This document shows, piece after piece, positions 1-8,837 of a stretch of DNA of 64,000 nt (within the stretch, counting starts at the first letter, position 1; every line of letters begins with the position of its first letter). The notes beneath the pieces are model-generated. The model was not told where the DNA came from, ran no database searches, and saw only the letters and a program-made list of their open reading frames with translations. The translations under genes were made by a program, and so were the position numbers. Source of the stretch: Ideonella sp. A 288 (lineage in GTDB: Bacteria; Pseudomonadota; Gammaproteobacteria; Burkholderiales; Burkholderiaceae_C); the NCBI RefSeq assembly GCF_002198735.1, contig NZ_MWLO01000141.1:1-64000 (forward strand). Reading direction: 5' to 3'.

Positions 1-67
1 TCCCCACACCGAACCTGCTGCGCCACCGTATTCGCAGCCCGTCGATCACACCCCCAGCGGAGACCAC

Positions 68-1792
68 GTGACCCCATCCAACTCCCCCTCTCGCGGCGCC
101 GCGCGCCGCCCCCCGGTGCCCTGCATGCGCGCCGCCACGGCGGTCGCCGCTGCGCTGTTGCTGGCGGCCGGCGCGGGCCATGCGTTCGAGATCGACACCG
201 GCAACCCGGATCTGGCGCTGCGCTGGGACAACAACCTGCGCCTGAACCTGGCCACGCGCGTCGAGGGCCGTGACCCGAAGATCGGCAACTCGGCCATCTC
301 GGACGAAGGCACCTACAGCTTCGACCGTGGCGACATGGTGGCAAAGCGCGTCGACCTGCTCAGCGAGTTCGACCTCGTCTACCAGAAGCGCCATGGCCTG
401 CGCGTCAGCGCCACCGCCTGGTACGACGGCGCCTACGGCAGCCGCAGCCGCGCCAACCCGAACCCGCCGCTGGCCGGCATCCCCAGCTACATCGGCAACC
501 AGTACAGCAGCACCATCAAGCGCCTGTACCGCGGCGGCACCGGCGAGGTGATGGACGCCTTCGTCTTCACCGGTTTCAACCTGGGCGACGTGCCGGTCAG
601 CGCCAAGCTGGGCCGCCACACGGTGTACTGGGGCGAGTCGCTGCTGCTGGGCGGCCACATGCACAGCGTGGCCTATGCGCAGAACCCGCTCGACCTGCAG
701 AAGGGTTTCGCCACGCCCGGCACCGAGGCCAAGGAACTGTTCCGACCGCTGAACCAGTTGTCGGCCCAGGCACAGCTGACCGACACGCTGTCGGTGGCCG
801 CGCAGGCCATGCTGGAGTGGGAATCGGCACGCTACCCCGAGGGCGGCACCTACCTGGGTCCGGTGGACTTCGCCTTCAACGGCCCCGACCGCCAGTTCGT
901 GCCCGGCCTGGGCTTCATCGCCCGCGGCGATGCGTCCGAACCGAAGCAGCGCGGCGAATGGGGCCTGTCGGCCCGCTGGAGCCCGGCCTGGCTGGACGGC
1001 ACGCTGGGCTTGTACTACCGCAAGTTCGCCGACAAGATGCCGCAGACGCTGGTCACACAGGCGCCGCCCATCGGGCCGGCGCGCTACAACCTGATCTACG
1101 CGGACAACGTCGAGCTGGTCGGCCTGAGCCTGGCCAAGAACGTCGGCGGCATCAGCCTCGGAGCCGAGCTCTCTCAGCGCCGCAACACACCGCTGAGCAG
1201 CCAGGTGCTGGGCGTCGCCATCGGCCTGCCCACTCAGGGCGAGACCAAGGGCCCGCGCGGCGACACCTGGCATGCGCTGGTGAACCTGCTGGGCACGGTG
1301 TCCAAGACGCCGGTGTTCGACGCCGCCACCTGGGCCGCAGAAGTGCAGTGGTCGCGCTGGAGCAAGGTGCGCAGCGGCGCCAACCTGTTCAACGCGGAGG
1401 GCTTCGCCCCCTGCAAGGCCAACGGCACCACCCGCACCCGCGACTGGGACCGCTTCGATGGCTGCACGACCAAGGACTATGTCGGCGTCGCCTTCGCGTT
1501 CACGCCGAGCTGGTTCCAGGTGCTGCCAGGCGTCGACCTGTCGGCGCCGCTGACCTACGCGGTAGGCGTCTCCGGCAACGCGGCCACCGTGTTCGGCGGC
1601 AACGAGGGCCTGGGCAACTACACGGTGGGCCTGTCCGCCGACGTGCAGCAGAAGTACCGCTTCGACCTGAAGTACGTCGACTACGTCGGCCGCTACCGCG
1701 ACAACGGCACCGCCGTGACGACGCAGAACGGCTTCACCACCTTCCTGAAGGACCGGGGCTTCGTCAGCCTGACCTTCCGCACCACGTTCTGA
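68..1792 (+). CDS. DUF1302 family outer-membrane beta-barrel protein
   Basis: Predicted outer-membrane protein of 574 residues. An N-terminal signal peptide is visible (basic stretch, then a hydrophobic Ala/Leu-rich core ending near GAGHA, about residue 38). The mature part begins with the FEIDTGNPDLALRWDN pattern typical of DUF1302 proteins. The rest alternates polar and aromatic residues and ends in an aromatic, LTFRTTF-like strand, as expected for a barrel. I use the GTG at 68 because GGAG lies five bases upstream; the ATG at 125 would give a more ordinary signal peptide but lacks a clear ribosome site. It is first of four co-directional genes with DUF1329, a Ycf48-like propeller and an RND pump. 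The family's substrate is not established; a role in moving a hydrophobic compound across the outer membrane is inference. Confidence 0.85.
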   Translation: MTPSNSPSRGAARRPPVPCMRAATAVAAALLLAAGAGHAFEIDTGNPDLALRWDNNLRLNLATRVEGRDPKIGNSAISDEGTYSFDRGDMVAKRVDLLSEFDLVYQKRHGLRVSATAWYDGAYGSRSRANPNPPLAGIPSYIGNQYSSTIKRLYRGGTGEVMDAFVFTGFNLGDVPVSAKLGRHTVYWGESLLLGGHMHSVAYAQNPLDLQKGFATPGTEAKELFRPLNQLSAQAQLTDTLSVAAQAMLEWESARYPEGGTYLGPVDFAFNGPDRQFVPGLGFIARGDASEPKQRGEWGLSARWSPAWLDGTLGLYYRKFADKMPQTLVTQAPPIGPARYNLIYADNVELVGLSLAKNVGGISLGAELSQRRNTPLSSQVLGVAIGLPTQGETKGPRGDTWHALVNLLGTVSKTPVFDAATWAAEVQWSRWSKVRSGANLFNAEGFAPCKANGTTRTRDWDRFDGCTTKDYVGVAFAFTPSWFQVLPGVDLSAPLTYAVGVSGNAATVFGGNEGLGNYTVGLSADVQQKYRFDLKYVDYVGRYRDNGTAVTTQNGFTTFLKDRGFVSLTFRTTF

Positions 1793-1802
1793 GGAGCCCG
1801 CC

Positions 1803-3152
1803 ATGACCCCCCGCATCTCGCTGCTCGCGGCCCTGCTGGCCGCCACCGTCTCCGTGCCGGCGACGGCCGCACTCAGTGCCGACGAGGCCAAGGCCCTCGG
1901 CACCACGCTCACCGCCGTCGGCGCCGACAAGTCCGCCAACAAGGACGGCAGCATCCCGGCCTACACCGGCGGGCTGACGACGCCACCGGCCGGGTTCAAG
2001 CCCGGCGACGGCATGCGCCCCAACCCCTTTGCCGGCGACAAGCCCCGCCTGTCCATCGACGGCAAGACCATGGCCGCCCACGCCGGCCAGCTGACCGAGG
2101 GCACCAAGGCCCTGCTGCAGAAGTACCCCAGCTTCCGCGTCGACGTGTACCCCACGCACCGCAGCGTGGCCTTCCCGAAGTGGGTGGCCGACAACACGGC
2201 GAAGAACGCGGTGAAGGCCAGGACCGGCAACGACGGCCGCTCGATCGAGGGCGCGCACGCCGGCTTCCCGTTCCCGATCCCGAAGACCGGCTACGAGGCC
2301 ATGTGGAACCACCTGGTGCGCTTCAACGGCCAGGCCTACGAATCGAAGTACCGCAACCTGACAGTGGACGCCGGCGGCCGCGTCACGTTGGCCACCGAAG
2401 GCCTCAGCAACCAGGAGTACCCGTACTGGGACAACAGCAAGACCAGCGCCGACACCTACTGGAAGATCAAGCTCACCTACACCGGCCCGGCCCGCCGCGC
2501 CGGCGAGGCGCTGATGATCATCGACCCGCTGGACATCGGCAACAAGGACCGTCGCGCCTGGACCTACCTGCCCGGCCAGCGCCGCGTGAAGGTGGCGCCC
2601 GACCTGGGCCACGACACGCCCAACCCCGGCACGGCCGGCGGCAACACCTTCGACGACATCTTCCTGTTCAACGGCTCGATGGACCGCTTCGATTTCAAGC
2701 TGGTGGGCAAGAAGGAGATGCTCGTGCCCTACAACGCCTATGCCGCGGTGTACGGGGCCAAGCAGGACGAGCTGCTCAAGCCCAACCACCTGAATCCCGA
2801 CCTGGTGCGCTGGGAGCTGCACCGCGTGTGGGTGGTGGAAGCCACGCTGCGCGAAGGCAAGCGCCACGTCTACGGCAAGCGCACCTTCTACCTCGACGAA
2901 GACTCGTGGGCGGCCGTGGCCAGCGACGCGTACGACGCGCGTGGCCAGCTCTACCGCACCGGCTTCGCCTACATGGCGCCCAGCTACGACCTGCCCGCGC
3001 CCTACACCGACATGTTCGGCCACTACGACCTGGTCTCGCGCCAGTATTCGCTGACGGGGTTCATCGCCGAGACCGGCGGCCTGCGCCACACCAAGCCGCT
3101 GCCCGACCGCGAGTGGACCGCCGACGCGCTGGCCGGCGCCGGCGTCAGGTGA
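1803..3152 (+). CDS. DUF1329 family secreted protein
   Basis: Predicted exported protein of 449 residues. The first ~22 residues (MTPRISLLAALLAATVSVPA) form a clear Sec signal peptide. The mature protein carries DUF1329 features: the early LGTTLTAVGADKSANKDGSIP segment, the AWTYLPGQRRVKVAP strand and the C-terminal FYLDEDSW motif. It begins 10 bases after the DUF1302 stop, and GGAG overlaps that stop as ribosome site. DUF1302 and DUF1329 genes commonly occur side by side, so the two products probably act together in the envelope. I recall, but cannot verify here, that DUF1329 is related in fold to LolA/LolB lipid carriers; if so, it would be a periplasmic shuttle in this cluster. Confidence 0.88.
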   Translation: MTPRISLLAALLAATVSVPATAALSADEAKALGTTLTAVGADKSANKDGSIPAYTGGLTTPPAGFKPGDGMRPNPFAGDKPRLSIDGKTMAAHAGQLTEGTKALLQKYPSFRVDVYPTHRSVAFPKWVADNTAKNAVKARTGNDGRSIEGAHAGFPFPIPKTGYEAMWNHLVRFNGQAYESKYRNLTVDAGGRVTLATEGLSNQEYPYWDNSKTSADTYWKIKLTYTGPARRAGEALMIIDPLDIGNKDRRAWTYLPGQRRVKVAPDLGHDTPNPGTAGGNTFDDIFLFNGSMDRFDFKLVGKKEMLVPYNAYAAVYGAKQDELLKPNHLNPDLVRWELHRVWVVEATLREGKRHVYGKRTFYLDEDSWAAVASDAYDARGQLYRTGFAYMAPSYDLPAPYTDMFGHYDLVSRQYSLTGFIAETGGLRHTKPLPDREWTADALAGAGVR

Positions 3153-3184
3153 CGCCTCCATCGCACTGAACCGGAGACGTCACG

Positions 3185-4285
3185 ATGCAACGCCGCACCC
3201 TGCTCCAGGGGCTGGCGGCCGGCGCGGTGTTGCCGCTCACCGGCCCCGCCCGGCCCCAGGCCAGCGCGCCGACCGCCGCACCCGCAGCCGCACCAGCAGC
3301 CACCCGCGCGCCCGCCTTCCGCGATGTGCTGGACACGCCGGCGCGGCCAAGCCCGCTGGCGCAGCGCAGCCTGCTCAGCGGCCTGGCACGGGCCGGTCAG
3401 CGCCTGGTGGCGGTGGGCCAGCGCGGCCACGTGCTGACCAGCGACGATGGCGGGCAGCAGTGGCTGGGCGCCGAGGTGCCTGTCAGCAGCGATCTGGTCG
3501 CCGTGAGCTTTCCCACCACGGACATCGGCTGGGCCGTGGGCCACGACGGCGTGGTGCTGAAGTCCGTCGACGGTGGCCGGCGCTGGACGCGGCAGCTCGA
3601 CGGCCGCGGCCTGGGTGCCGTGCTGGTGGCGTTCTACGAGCGCCTGGGCGATGCCCGGTGGTTGTCCGAGGCCAAACGCCTGGCCGCGCAGGGGGCCGAG
3701 AACCCCTGGCTCGACGTGCACTTCCAGGATGCCCGCAACGGCCTGCTGGTGGGTGCCTTCGGCCTGCTGCTGCGCACCGCCGATGGTGGCCAGACCTGGG
3801 AGCCATTGCTGCATGCGGCCGAAAACCCGAAGGGCCTGCACCTGTATGCGGTGCGGCACATCGCCGGTGAGGTCTACATCGCCGGCGAACAAGGCCTGGC
3901 GATGAAATGGGACGCCACCGGTGGACGCTTCGCGGCGATGGCGCTGCCGTACCAGGGCACGCTGTTCGGCCTGGTCGGCCATGAGCGCGCCGTGCTGGCC
4001 CATGGCCTGCGCGGCAACCTGCTGCGCAGCACCGATGCCGGCCGCAGCTGGCAGGCCGTGGCCACCGGCGTGCAGGTGGGCCTGACCGCCAGCACGCTGG
4101 ACGCGCGCGGCCGCATCGTCGTCGTCAGCCAGTCGGGCCATGTGCTGATCAGCACCGACGACGGCGCCAGCTTCAAGCCGCTGAAGCTGCCGCAGGCCCT
4201 GCCCGCCGCCGCCGTGGTGAGCGCCGGCCCGGCCACGCTGGCCATTGCCGGCCCGCGCGGCGTGCACACGCTGCCCCTGTCCTGA
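3185..4285 (+). CDS. Ycf48/Hcf136-like beta-propeller protein with Tat-like signal
   Basis: Protein of 366 residues. The N-terminus MQRRTLLQGLAAGAVLP has a twin-arginine motif and a hydrophobic stretch, so export by Tat is likely. The body contains repeated BNR/Ycf48 propeller blades (TSDDGGQQW, KSVDGGRRWTR, RTADGGQTWEP, RSTDAGRSWQA, STDDGASFKPL), spaced as in Ycf48/Hcf136 photosystem-assembly factors. Nothing else in the window is photosynthetic, so the family name should not be read as function. It starts 32 bases after the DUF1329 gene with GGAG upstream, and ends 10 bases before the RND gene. Likely role: periplasmic scaffold or assembly factor of the same envelope system (inference). Confidence 0.85.
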   Translation: MQRRTLLQGLAAGAVLPLTGPARPQASAPTAAPAAAPAATRAPAFRDVLDTPARPSPLAQRSLLSGLARAGQRLVAVGQRGHVLTSDDGGQQWLGAEVPVSSDLVAVSFPTTDIGWAVGHDGVVLKSVDGGRRWTRQLDGRGLGAVLVAFYERLGDARWLSEAKRLAAQGAENPWLDVHFQDARNGLLVGAFGLLLRTADGGQTWEPLLHAAENPKGLHLYAVRHIAGEVYIAGEQGLAMKWDATGGRFAAMALPYQGTLFGLVGHERAVLAHGLRGNLLRSTDAGRSWQAVATGVQVGLTASTLDARGRIVVVSQSGHVLISTDDGASFKPLKLPQALPAAAVVSAGPATLAIAGPRGVHTLPLS

Positions 4286-4295
4286 GAGAGCTGCC

Positions 4296-6692
4296 ATGCA
4301 CGCCACCACGCTCGATGACCTGCCCGCCCTGCCCGACACGCTGGAGCAGTTCGACACCCACAGCGGCTCGCTGCTGGAACGCGCAGTGTTCAACCACCGC
4401 CGCGCGGTGATGCTGGCCTGCGCGCTGGTCACGGTGCTGCTGGCGGTGCTGGCGGCCACCAGACTGTCGCTGTCGGCCAGCTTCGAGAAGATGATCCCGC
4501 GCAGCCACCCTTACATCCAGGCCTACCTGGAGAACAGGACGGAACTGCGCGGCCTGGGCAATGCGCTGCGCATCGTCGTCGAGAGCCCGAACGGCGACAT
4601 CTTCGACGCCCGCTACCAGCAGACGCTGAAGCAGGTGCACGACGAGGTCTTCCTGACGCCCGGCGTGGACCGCGCCTGGGTCAAGTCGCTGTGGGCACCT
4701 GGCGTGCGCTGGACCGAGGTCACCGAGGAGGGTTTTCAGGGCGGCCCGGTGATGCCCGACAACTTCGACGGCACACCGGCCACCACCGAGCGGTTGCGCG
4801 CCAACATCGCGCGCGCCGGCATCGTCGGCAGCCTGGTGGGCACCGATTTCAAGTCCAGCATGCTGGTGGTGCCGTTGCTCGACACCGACCCCACCACCGG
4901 CGCCAAGCTGGACGTGCGGGCGCTGTCGGCCTCGCTGGAGGCGATCCGCACCAAGGTGGAGGCCGGCGGGCAGGCGAAGCTGCACGTCATCGGCTTCGCC
5001 AAGCTCGTGGGCGACCTGATGGACGGGTTGATGCAGGTGGCGCTGTACTTCGGCCTGGCCGCGCTGATCGCCACGGCCATCATCTGGGCCTATACCCGCT
5101 GCGTGCGGTCCACCGCGCTGGTGATGGCCTGCTCGCTGGTGGCCGTGGTCTGGCAGCTGGGCCTGGTGGCGGCCTTCGGCTTCGAGCTCGACCCGTACTC
5201 GATCCTGGTGCCCTTCCTGGTGTTCGCCATCGGCGTGAGCCATGGCGCCCAGAAGATGAACGGCATCATGCAGGACATCGCGCGCGGCGCGCACCGGCTG
5301 GTGGCCGCGCGCTACACCTTCCGCCGCCTGTTCCTGGCCGGGCTGACCGCGCTGCTGGCCGACGCAGTGGGCTTCGCGGTGCTGATGGTGATCGACATCG
5401 CGGTGATCCAGGACCTGGCGCTCACCGCCAGCCTGGGCGTGGCGGTGCTCATCTTCACCAACCTGATCCTGCTGCCGGTGCTGCTGAGCTACGTGGGCGT
5501 CAGCCCCGGTGCCGCGGCACGCACGCTGCAAGCCGAGAGCCCCGAGACGCGCGACCGTGGCTTCAACCGGCTGTTCACGCTGCTGGCCCGCTTCGTCGAG
5601 CCGCGCTGGGCCACCGTCACCGTCATCGCCTCGGCCCTGCTGCTGGCGGGCGGCTATGCGGTCAGCACGCACCTGAAGATCGGTGACCTGGACCCTGGCG
5701 CGCCCGAGTTGCGGGCCGACAGCCGCTACAACCGCGACAACGCCTATGTGACCGGGCACTACGCGCTGTCGTCCGACACCTTCGCGGTGATCGTCAAGAC
5801 GCCCAAGGAAGGCTGCCTGAAGTACGAGACCCTGGTCGAGGCCGACCGCCTGGCCTGGACACTGCAGCAGGTGCCCGGGGTGCAGACCACGCTGAGCCTG
5901 ACCAACGCGGTGCGCCAGATCACGGCCGGCAGCAACGAGGGCAGCCCCAAGTGGCTGACCATCGCCCGCAACCAGGACGTGCTGAACTACGGTGCGCAAC
6001 AGGCGAGCGTCAACAACCCGGATCTGTTCAACACCGACTGCTCGGTGATGCCGGTGATCGCCTACCTGGGCGACCACCGCGCCGAGACGCTGGACCGGGT
6101 CGTGGCCGCGGCCGACGCCTTCGCCCGCGACCACGGCACGGCCGACCGGCAGTTCCTGCTGGCCGCCGGCAGCGCGGGCATCGAGGCCGCCACCAACATC
6201 GTCGTGCGCAAGGCCTGGGTGCAGATGCTGGGGCTGGTGTACCTGGCCGTGACCGTGCTGTGCTTCATCACCTTCCGCAGCTGGCGCGCGGTGGTGGTGG
6301 CGGTGGTGCCGCTGGTCATCACCTCGGTGCTGTGCGAGGCGCTGATGGTGGCCCTGGGCATCGGCGTGAAGGTGGCCACGCTGCCGGTGATCGCACTGGG
6401 CGTGGGCATCGGCGTGGACTACGCGCTGTACCTGCTGAGCGTGCAACTGGCGCAGCAGCGCGTTGGCGTGCCGCTGGCACAGGCCTACCGCGTCGCGTTG
6501 CAGTTCACCGGCAAGGTGGTGGTGCTGGTGGGCGTGACGCTGGCTGCCGGCGTGGCCACCTGGGCGCTGTCGCCCATCAAGTTCCAGGCCGACATGGGCA
6601 TCCTGCTGGCCTTCATGTTCGTCTGGAACATGGTGGGCGCGGTGGTGCTGATCCCGGCGCTGTCGCACTTCCTGCTGCCGACACGGGCGTAG
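4296..6692 (+). CDS. RND superfamily / MMPL-type exporter
   Basis: Inner-membrane pump of about 798 residues. The layout is that of a two-half RND/MMPL protein: a first transmembrane helix near residues 30-50, a large periplasmic loop, a bundle of helices around residues 235-410 (including VFAIGVSHGAQKMNG, a typical RND helix with conserved polar residues), then a second loop and a second bundle (IALGVGIGVDYALYLL). The ATG at 4296 is chosen because GAGAG lies just upstream; it is 10 bases past the previous stop. RND proteins of this type move lipids or other hydrophobic molecules with proton motive force. With no adaptor (MFP) or TolC gene here, the DUF1302 barrel and DUF1329 protein are candidates to complete the route, which is inference. 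Confidence 0.88.
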   Translation: MHATTLDDLPALPDTLEQFDTHSGSLLERAVFNHRRAVMLACALVTVLLAVLAATRLSLSASFEKMIPRSHPYIQAYLENRTELRGLGNALRIVVESPNGDIFDARYQQTLKQVHDEVFLTPGVDRAWVKSLWAPGVRWTEVTEEGFQGGPVMPDNFDGTPATTERLRANIARAGIVGSLVGTDFKSSMLVVPLLDTDPTTGAKLDVRALSASLEAIRTKVEAGGQAKLHVIGFAKLVGDLMDGLMQVALYFGLAALIATAIIWAYTRCVRSTALVMACSLVAVVWQLGLVAAFGFELDPYSILVPFLVFAIGVSHGAQKMNGIMQDIARGAHRLVAARYTFRRLFLAGLTALLADAVGFAVLMVIDIAVIQDLALTASLGVAVLIFTNLILLPVLLSYVGVSPGAAARTLQAESPETRDRGFNRLFTLLARFVEPRWATVTVIASALLLAGGYAVSTHLKIGDLDPGAPELRADSRYNRDNAYVTGHYALSSDTFAVIVKTPKEGCLKYETLVEADRLAWTLQQVPGVQTTLSLTNAVRQITAGSNEGSPKWLTIARNQDVLNYGAQQASVNNPDLFNTDCSVMPVIAYLGDHRAETLDRVVAAADAFARDHGTADRQFLLAAGSAGIEAATNIVVRKAWVQMLGLVYLAVTVLCFITFRSWRAVVVAVVPLVITSVLCEALMVALGIGVKVATLPVIALGVGIGVDYALYLLSVQLAQQRVGVPLAQAYRVALQFTGKVVVLVGVTLAAGVATWALSPIKFQADMGILLAFMFVWNMVGAVVLIPALSHFLLPTRA

Positions 6693-6706
6693 CGAACTGG
6701 CAAGAC

Positions 6707-6783
6707 TGGTAGGCCGTGTTGGACTTGAACCAACGACCAAAGGATTATGAGTCCTCTGCTCTGACCAACTGAGCTAACGGCCC
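6707..6783 (-). tRNA. tRNA with CAU anticodon, probably tRNA-Ile2 (lysidine type)
   Basis: A complete 77-base cloverleaf with encoded CCA reads on the minus strand from GGGCCGTTAGCTCAG to CGGCCTACCA. The anticodon stem-loop is GAGGA-CTCATAA-TCCTT with anticodon CAU. CAU occurs in initiator Met, elongator Met and Ile2 tRNAs. The GACTCATAATC anticodon region and TTGGTCG.TGGTTCAAGTCC T-arm match E. coli Ile2 closely and elongator Met less well. If it is Ile2, TilS would convert C34 to lysidine to read AUA. The first acceptor pair is a G-U wobble. It lies downstream of hrcA and convergent to the RND gene. Confidence 0.85.
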
Positions 6784-6841
6784 TTCGAAAGGCGCCCGGG
6801 GTATGCAGCCCGGGAGAACCCCCAAAGGATTGTAGGTGGGG

Positions 6842-6857
6842 CCCTGCGCCGGCAGGG
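6842..6857 (-). terminator. Hairpin immediately after hrcA
   Basis: CCCTGC-GCCG-GCAGGG is a perfect 6-bp stem directly abutting the hrcA stop codon. A second hairpin with two CCCGGG arms follows at 6795-6814. Neither has a strong U tract, so termination efficiency is uncertain and the tRNA downstream might be co-transcribed. Confidence 0.45.
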
Positions 6858-7898
6858 TCAACGCGGCGCCGACAACGCGTTGGATACCAGGCGCGAAGTG
6901 ATGTCGACGATCTGGATCATGCGCTCGTAGGCCATGCGCGTGGGGCCGATCACGCCCAGGGTGCCGACGACGCGGCCGTCGACCTCGTAGGGGGCGGTGA
7001 CCACCGAGAGTTCCTCGAAGGGCACCACGCGGCTCTCGCCGCCGATGAAGATGCGCACGCCCTCGGCGCGGCTGGACGTGTCGAGCAGGCGCATCAGCTC
7101 GGTCTTCTGCTCGAAGACGTTGAACAGCTTGCGCAGCGACCCCATGTCGTTGCCGAAGTCCTGCACGTCGAGCAGGTTGCGCTCGCCCGAGACGATGACC
7201 TGCTCGCCCTGGTCCTGCAAGGCATCGGTGCCGGCCTGCACGGCGGCTTGCATCAGCGCGGCGATCTCGCTGCGCAGGGCGTCGACCTCCACCTTCAGCC
7301 GCTCCCGCACGGCCTCGATGCTCAGGCCCGCATAGTGGGCATTGAGGTAGTTGGTGGCTTCCTGCAGTTCGGACTGGTTGTGGTCTCGCGCGGTGAAGAT
7401 GACGCGGTTCTGCACGTCGCCGTCCGGCGAGACCAGGATGACGAGCACGCGGCGCTCGCCCAGGCGCAGGAACTCGATGTGGTGGAACACGTCGGCGCGC
7501 TTGGGCGCGGTGATCACCCCGACGAAGTGCGACAGGTTCGACAGCAGGTGCGCGGCCTGCGCGATGACGCGCTGCGGCTGGTCGGGCTGCAGTTGCTCAC
7601 GGGCGCCAGCCAGTTCTGCCGACGCCTCGTTGAGATCCAGAGACCGTGCGGTGAGCATGGTGTCGACGAACAGCCGGTAGCCGCGCGGCGTGGGCACGCG
7701 ACCGGCGCTGGTGTGCGGGCTGGCGATCAGACCCATGTCCTCGAGGTCGGCCATCACGTTGCGGATGGTGGCCGGCGACAGCTCGAGCCCGGACGCGCGC
7801 GACAGGGTGCGCGATCCCACCGGCTGGCCGTCGGCGATGTACCGCTCGACCAGGGTTTTCAGCAGGGTGCGGGCGCGTTCGTCCATGGGGTGAATCAT
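6858..7898 (-). CDS. hrcA: Heat-inducible transcription repressor HrcA
   Basis: HrcA binds the CIRCE inverted repeat and represses chaperone genes until heat titrates GroEL, which it needs to stay active. The protein (about 346 residues) has the characteristic winged-helix start ([30 protein letters not shown], followed by [31 protein letters not shown]) and the HrcA C-terminal core ending [14 protein letters not shown]. The ATG at 7898 gives [10 protein letters not shown]; the ATG at 7886 (342 residues) matches family N-termini equally well and neither has a strong ribosome site. It is divergent from nadK. A CIRCE element precedes groES at 47808 in this window, the expected target. Confidence 0.95.
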   Translation of the reverse strand: MIHPMDERARTLLKTLVERYIADGQPVGSRTLSRASGLELSPATIRNVMADLEDMGLIASPHTSAGRVPTPRGYRLFVDTMLTARSLDLNEASAELAGAREQLQPDQPQRVIAQAAHLLSNLSHFVGVITAPKRADVFHHIEFLRLGERRVLVILVSPDGDVQNRVIFTARDHNQSELQEATNYLNAHYAGLSIEAVRERLKVEVDALRSEIAALMQAAVQAGTDALQDQGEQVIVSGERNLLDVQDFGNDMGSLRKLFNVFEQKTELMRLLDTSSRAEGVRIFIGGESRVVPFEELSVVTAPYEVDGRVVGTLGVIGPTRMAYERMIQIVDITSRLVSNALSAPR

Positions 7899-7959
7899 TG
7901 TACGGACACACCCTGGGGCAGGCCCGCGCCCCGAGGAGCGCTGTGGTGTAATTCCTCGC

Positions 7960-8835
7960 ATGACTGGCCGCTTCCAACATGCCGCGCTGGTTGGCAAATA
8001 CCAGGCCGAGGGCATTCGGTCGGTGCTCGAGGACATCGCGCACTTCCTGGTGCGCCAGGGCCTCGAGGTGTCCTTCGAGCAGCAGACGGCGCTGAGCACC
8101 GGCGTCACCGACTTCGGTGCGCTGACGGCCGACCGCATCGGTGCGCAATGCGACCTGGCGGTGGTGGTGGGCGGCGACGGCACCATGCTGGGCATCGCCC
8201 GCGAGCTGGCGCGCCACAACGTGCCGCTGGTGGGCATCAACCAGGGCCGCCTGGGCTTCATCACCGACATCCCGATCGGCCAGTTCCGCGAGGCGCTGGC
8301 ACCGATGATCGCCGGCGACTACGAAGAAGACTATCGCGCCATGCTCGAAAGCGAGGTCTGGCGCGACGACCAGTGCATCTTCGAGGGCCTGTCGATGAAC
8401 GACGTGGTCGTCAGCCGCGGGGCCACCGCCAGCATGGTCGAGCTGCGCATCGACATCGGCGACGAGTTCGTCGCCAACATGCGCTCGGACGGCCTCATCG
8501 TGTCCTCGCCCACCGGCTCCACCGCCTACTCGCTGTCGGCCGGCGGCCCAATCCTGCACCCGGGCATCGCCGGCTGGGTGGTGGTGCCGATCGCCTCGCA
8601 CACGCTGTCCAACCGGCCCATCGTGCTGCCCGACGCCGACGAGGTGCGCATCACCGTGGTGGCCGGGCGCGACGCCTCGGCCAACTTCGACATGCAGGGG
8701 CTGGCCAGCCTGCTGCACGGCGATCAGATCCGCGTGCGGCGCTCGGCGCACAAGGTGCGCTTTTTGCACCCGCGGGGCTGGAGCTACTACGCCACGCTGC
8801 GCCGCAAGCTGCGCTGGTACGAGGGAGTGGTCTAG
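7960..8835 (+). CDS. nadK: NAD kinase
   Basis: Cytoplasmic enzyme phosphorylating NAD to NADP with ATP. The 291-residue protein has the diagnostic GGDGT motif at residues 71-75, followed by NQGRLGF (94-100), and further on [14 protein letters not shown], the conserved NAD-binding loop. Length matches bacterial NadK (about 290-300). It is divergent from hrcA with 61 bases between starts and is followed after 2 bases by recN, an arrangement common in proteobacteria. Confidence 0.96.
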   Translation: MTGRFQHAALVGKYQAEGIRSVLEDIAHFLVRQGLEVSFEQQTALSTGVTDFGALTADRIGAQCDLAVVVGGDGTMLGIARELARHNVPLVGINQGRLGFITDIPIGQFREALAPMIAGDYEEDYRAMLESEVWRDDQCIFEGLSMNDVVVSRGATASMVELRIDIGDEFVANMRSDGLIVSSPTGSTAYSLSAGGPILHPGIAGWVVVPIASHTLSNRPIVLPDADEVRITVVAGRDASANFDMQGLASLLHGDQIRVRRSAHKVRFLHPRGWSYYATLRRKLRWYEGVV

Positions 8836-8837
8836 CC

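Noticed and set aside
3185..4285. Photosystem II assembly role for the Ycf48-like protein
   Set aside because: No other photosynthesis gene is in the window and the neighbours are envelope proteins; only the propeller fold is supported.
4173..6740. 855-codon open frame opposite the RND gene
   Set aside because: Its product is rich in His, Gln, Arg and Gly with no domain or hydrophobic pattern. It mirrors the GC-rich third positions of the real RND gene, which has clear transmembrane segments.
7248..8837. Long in-frame extension of recN across hrcA and nadK
   Set aside because: The extra 530 codons overlap hrcA and nadK and have no recN-like sequence; the family N-terminus fits the GTG at 8838.
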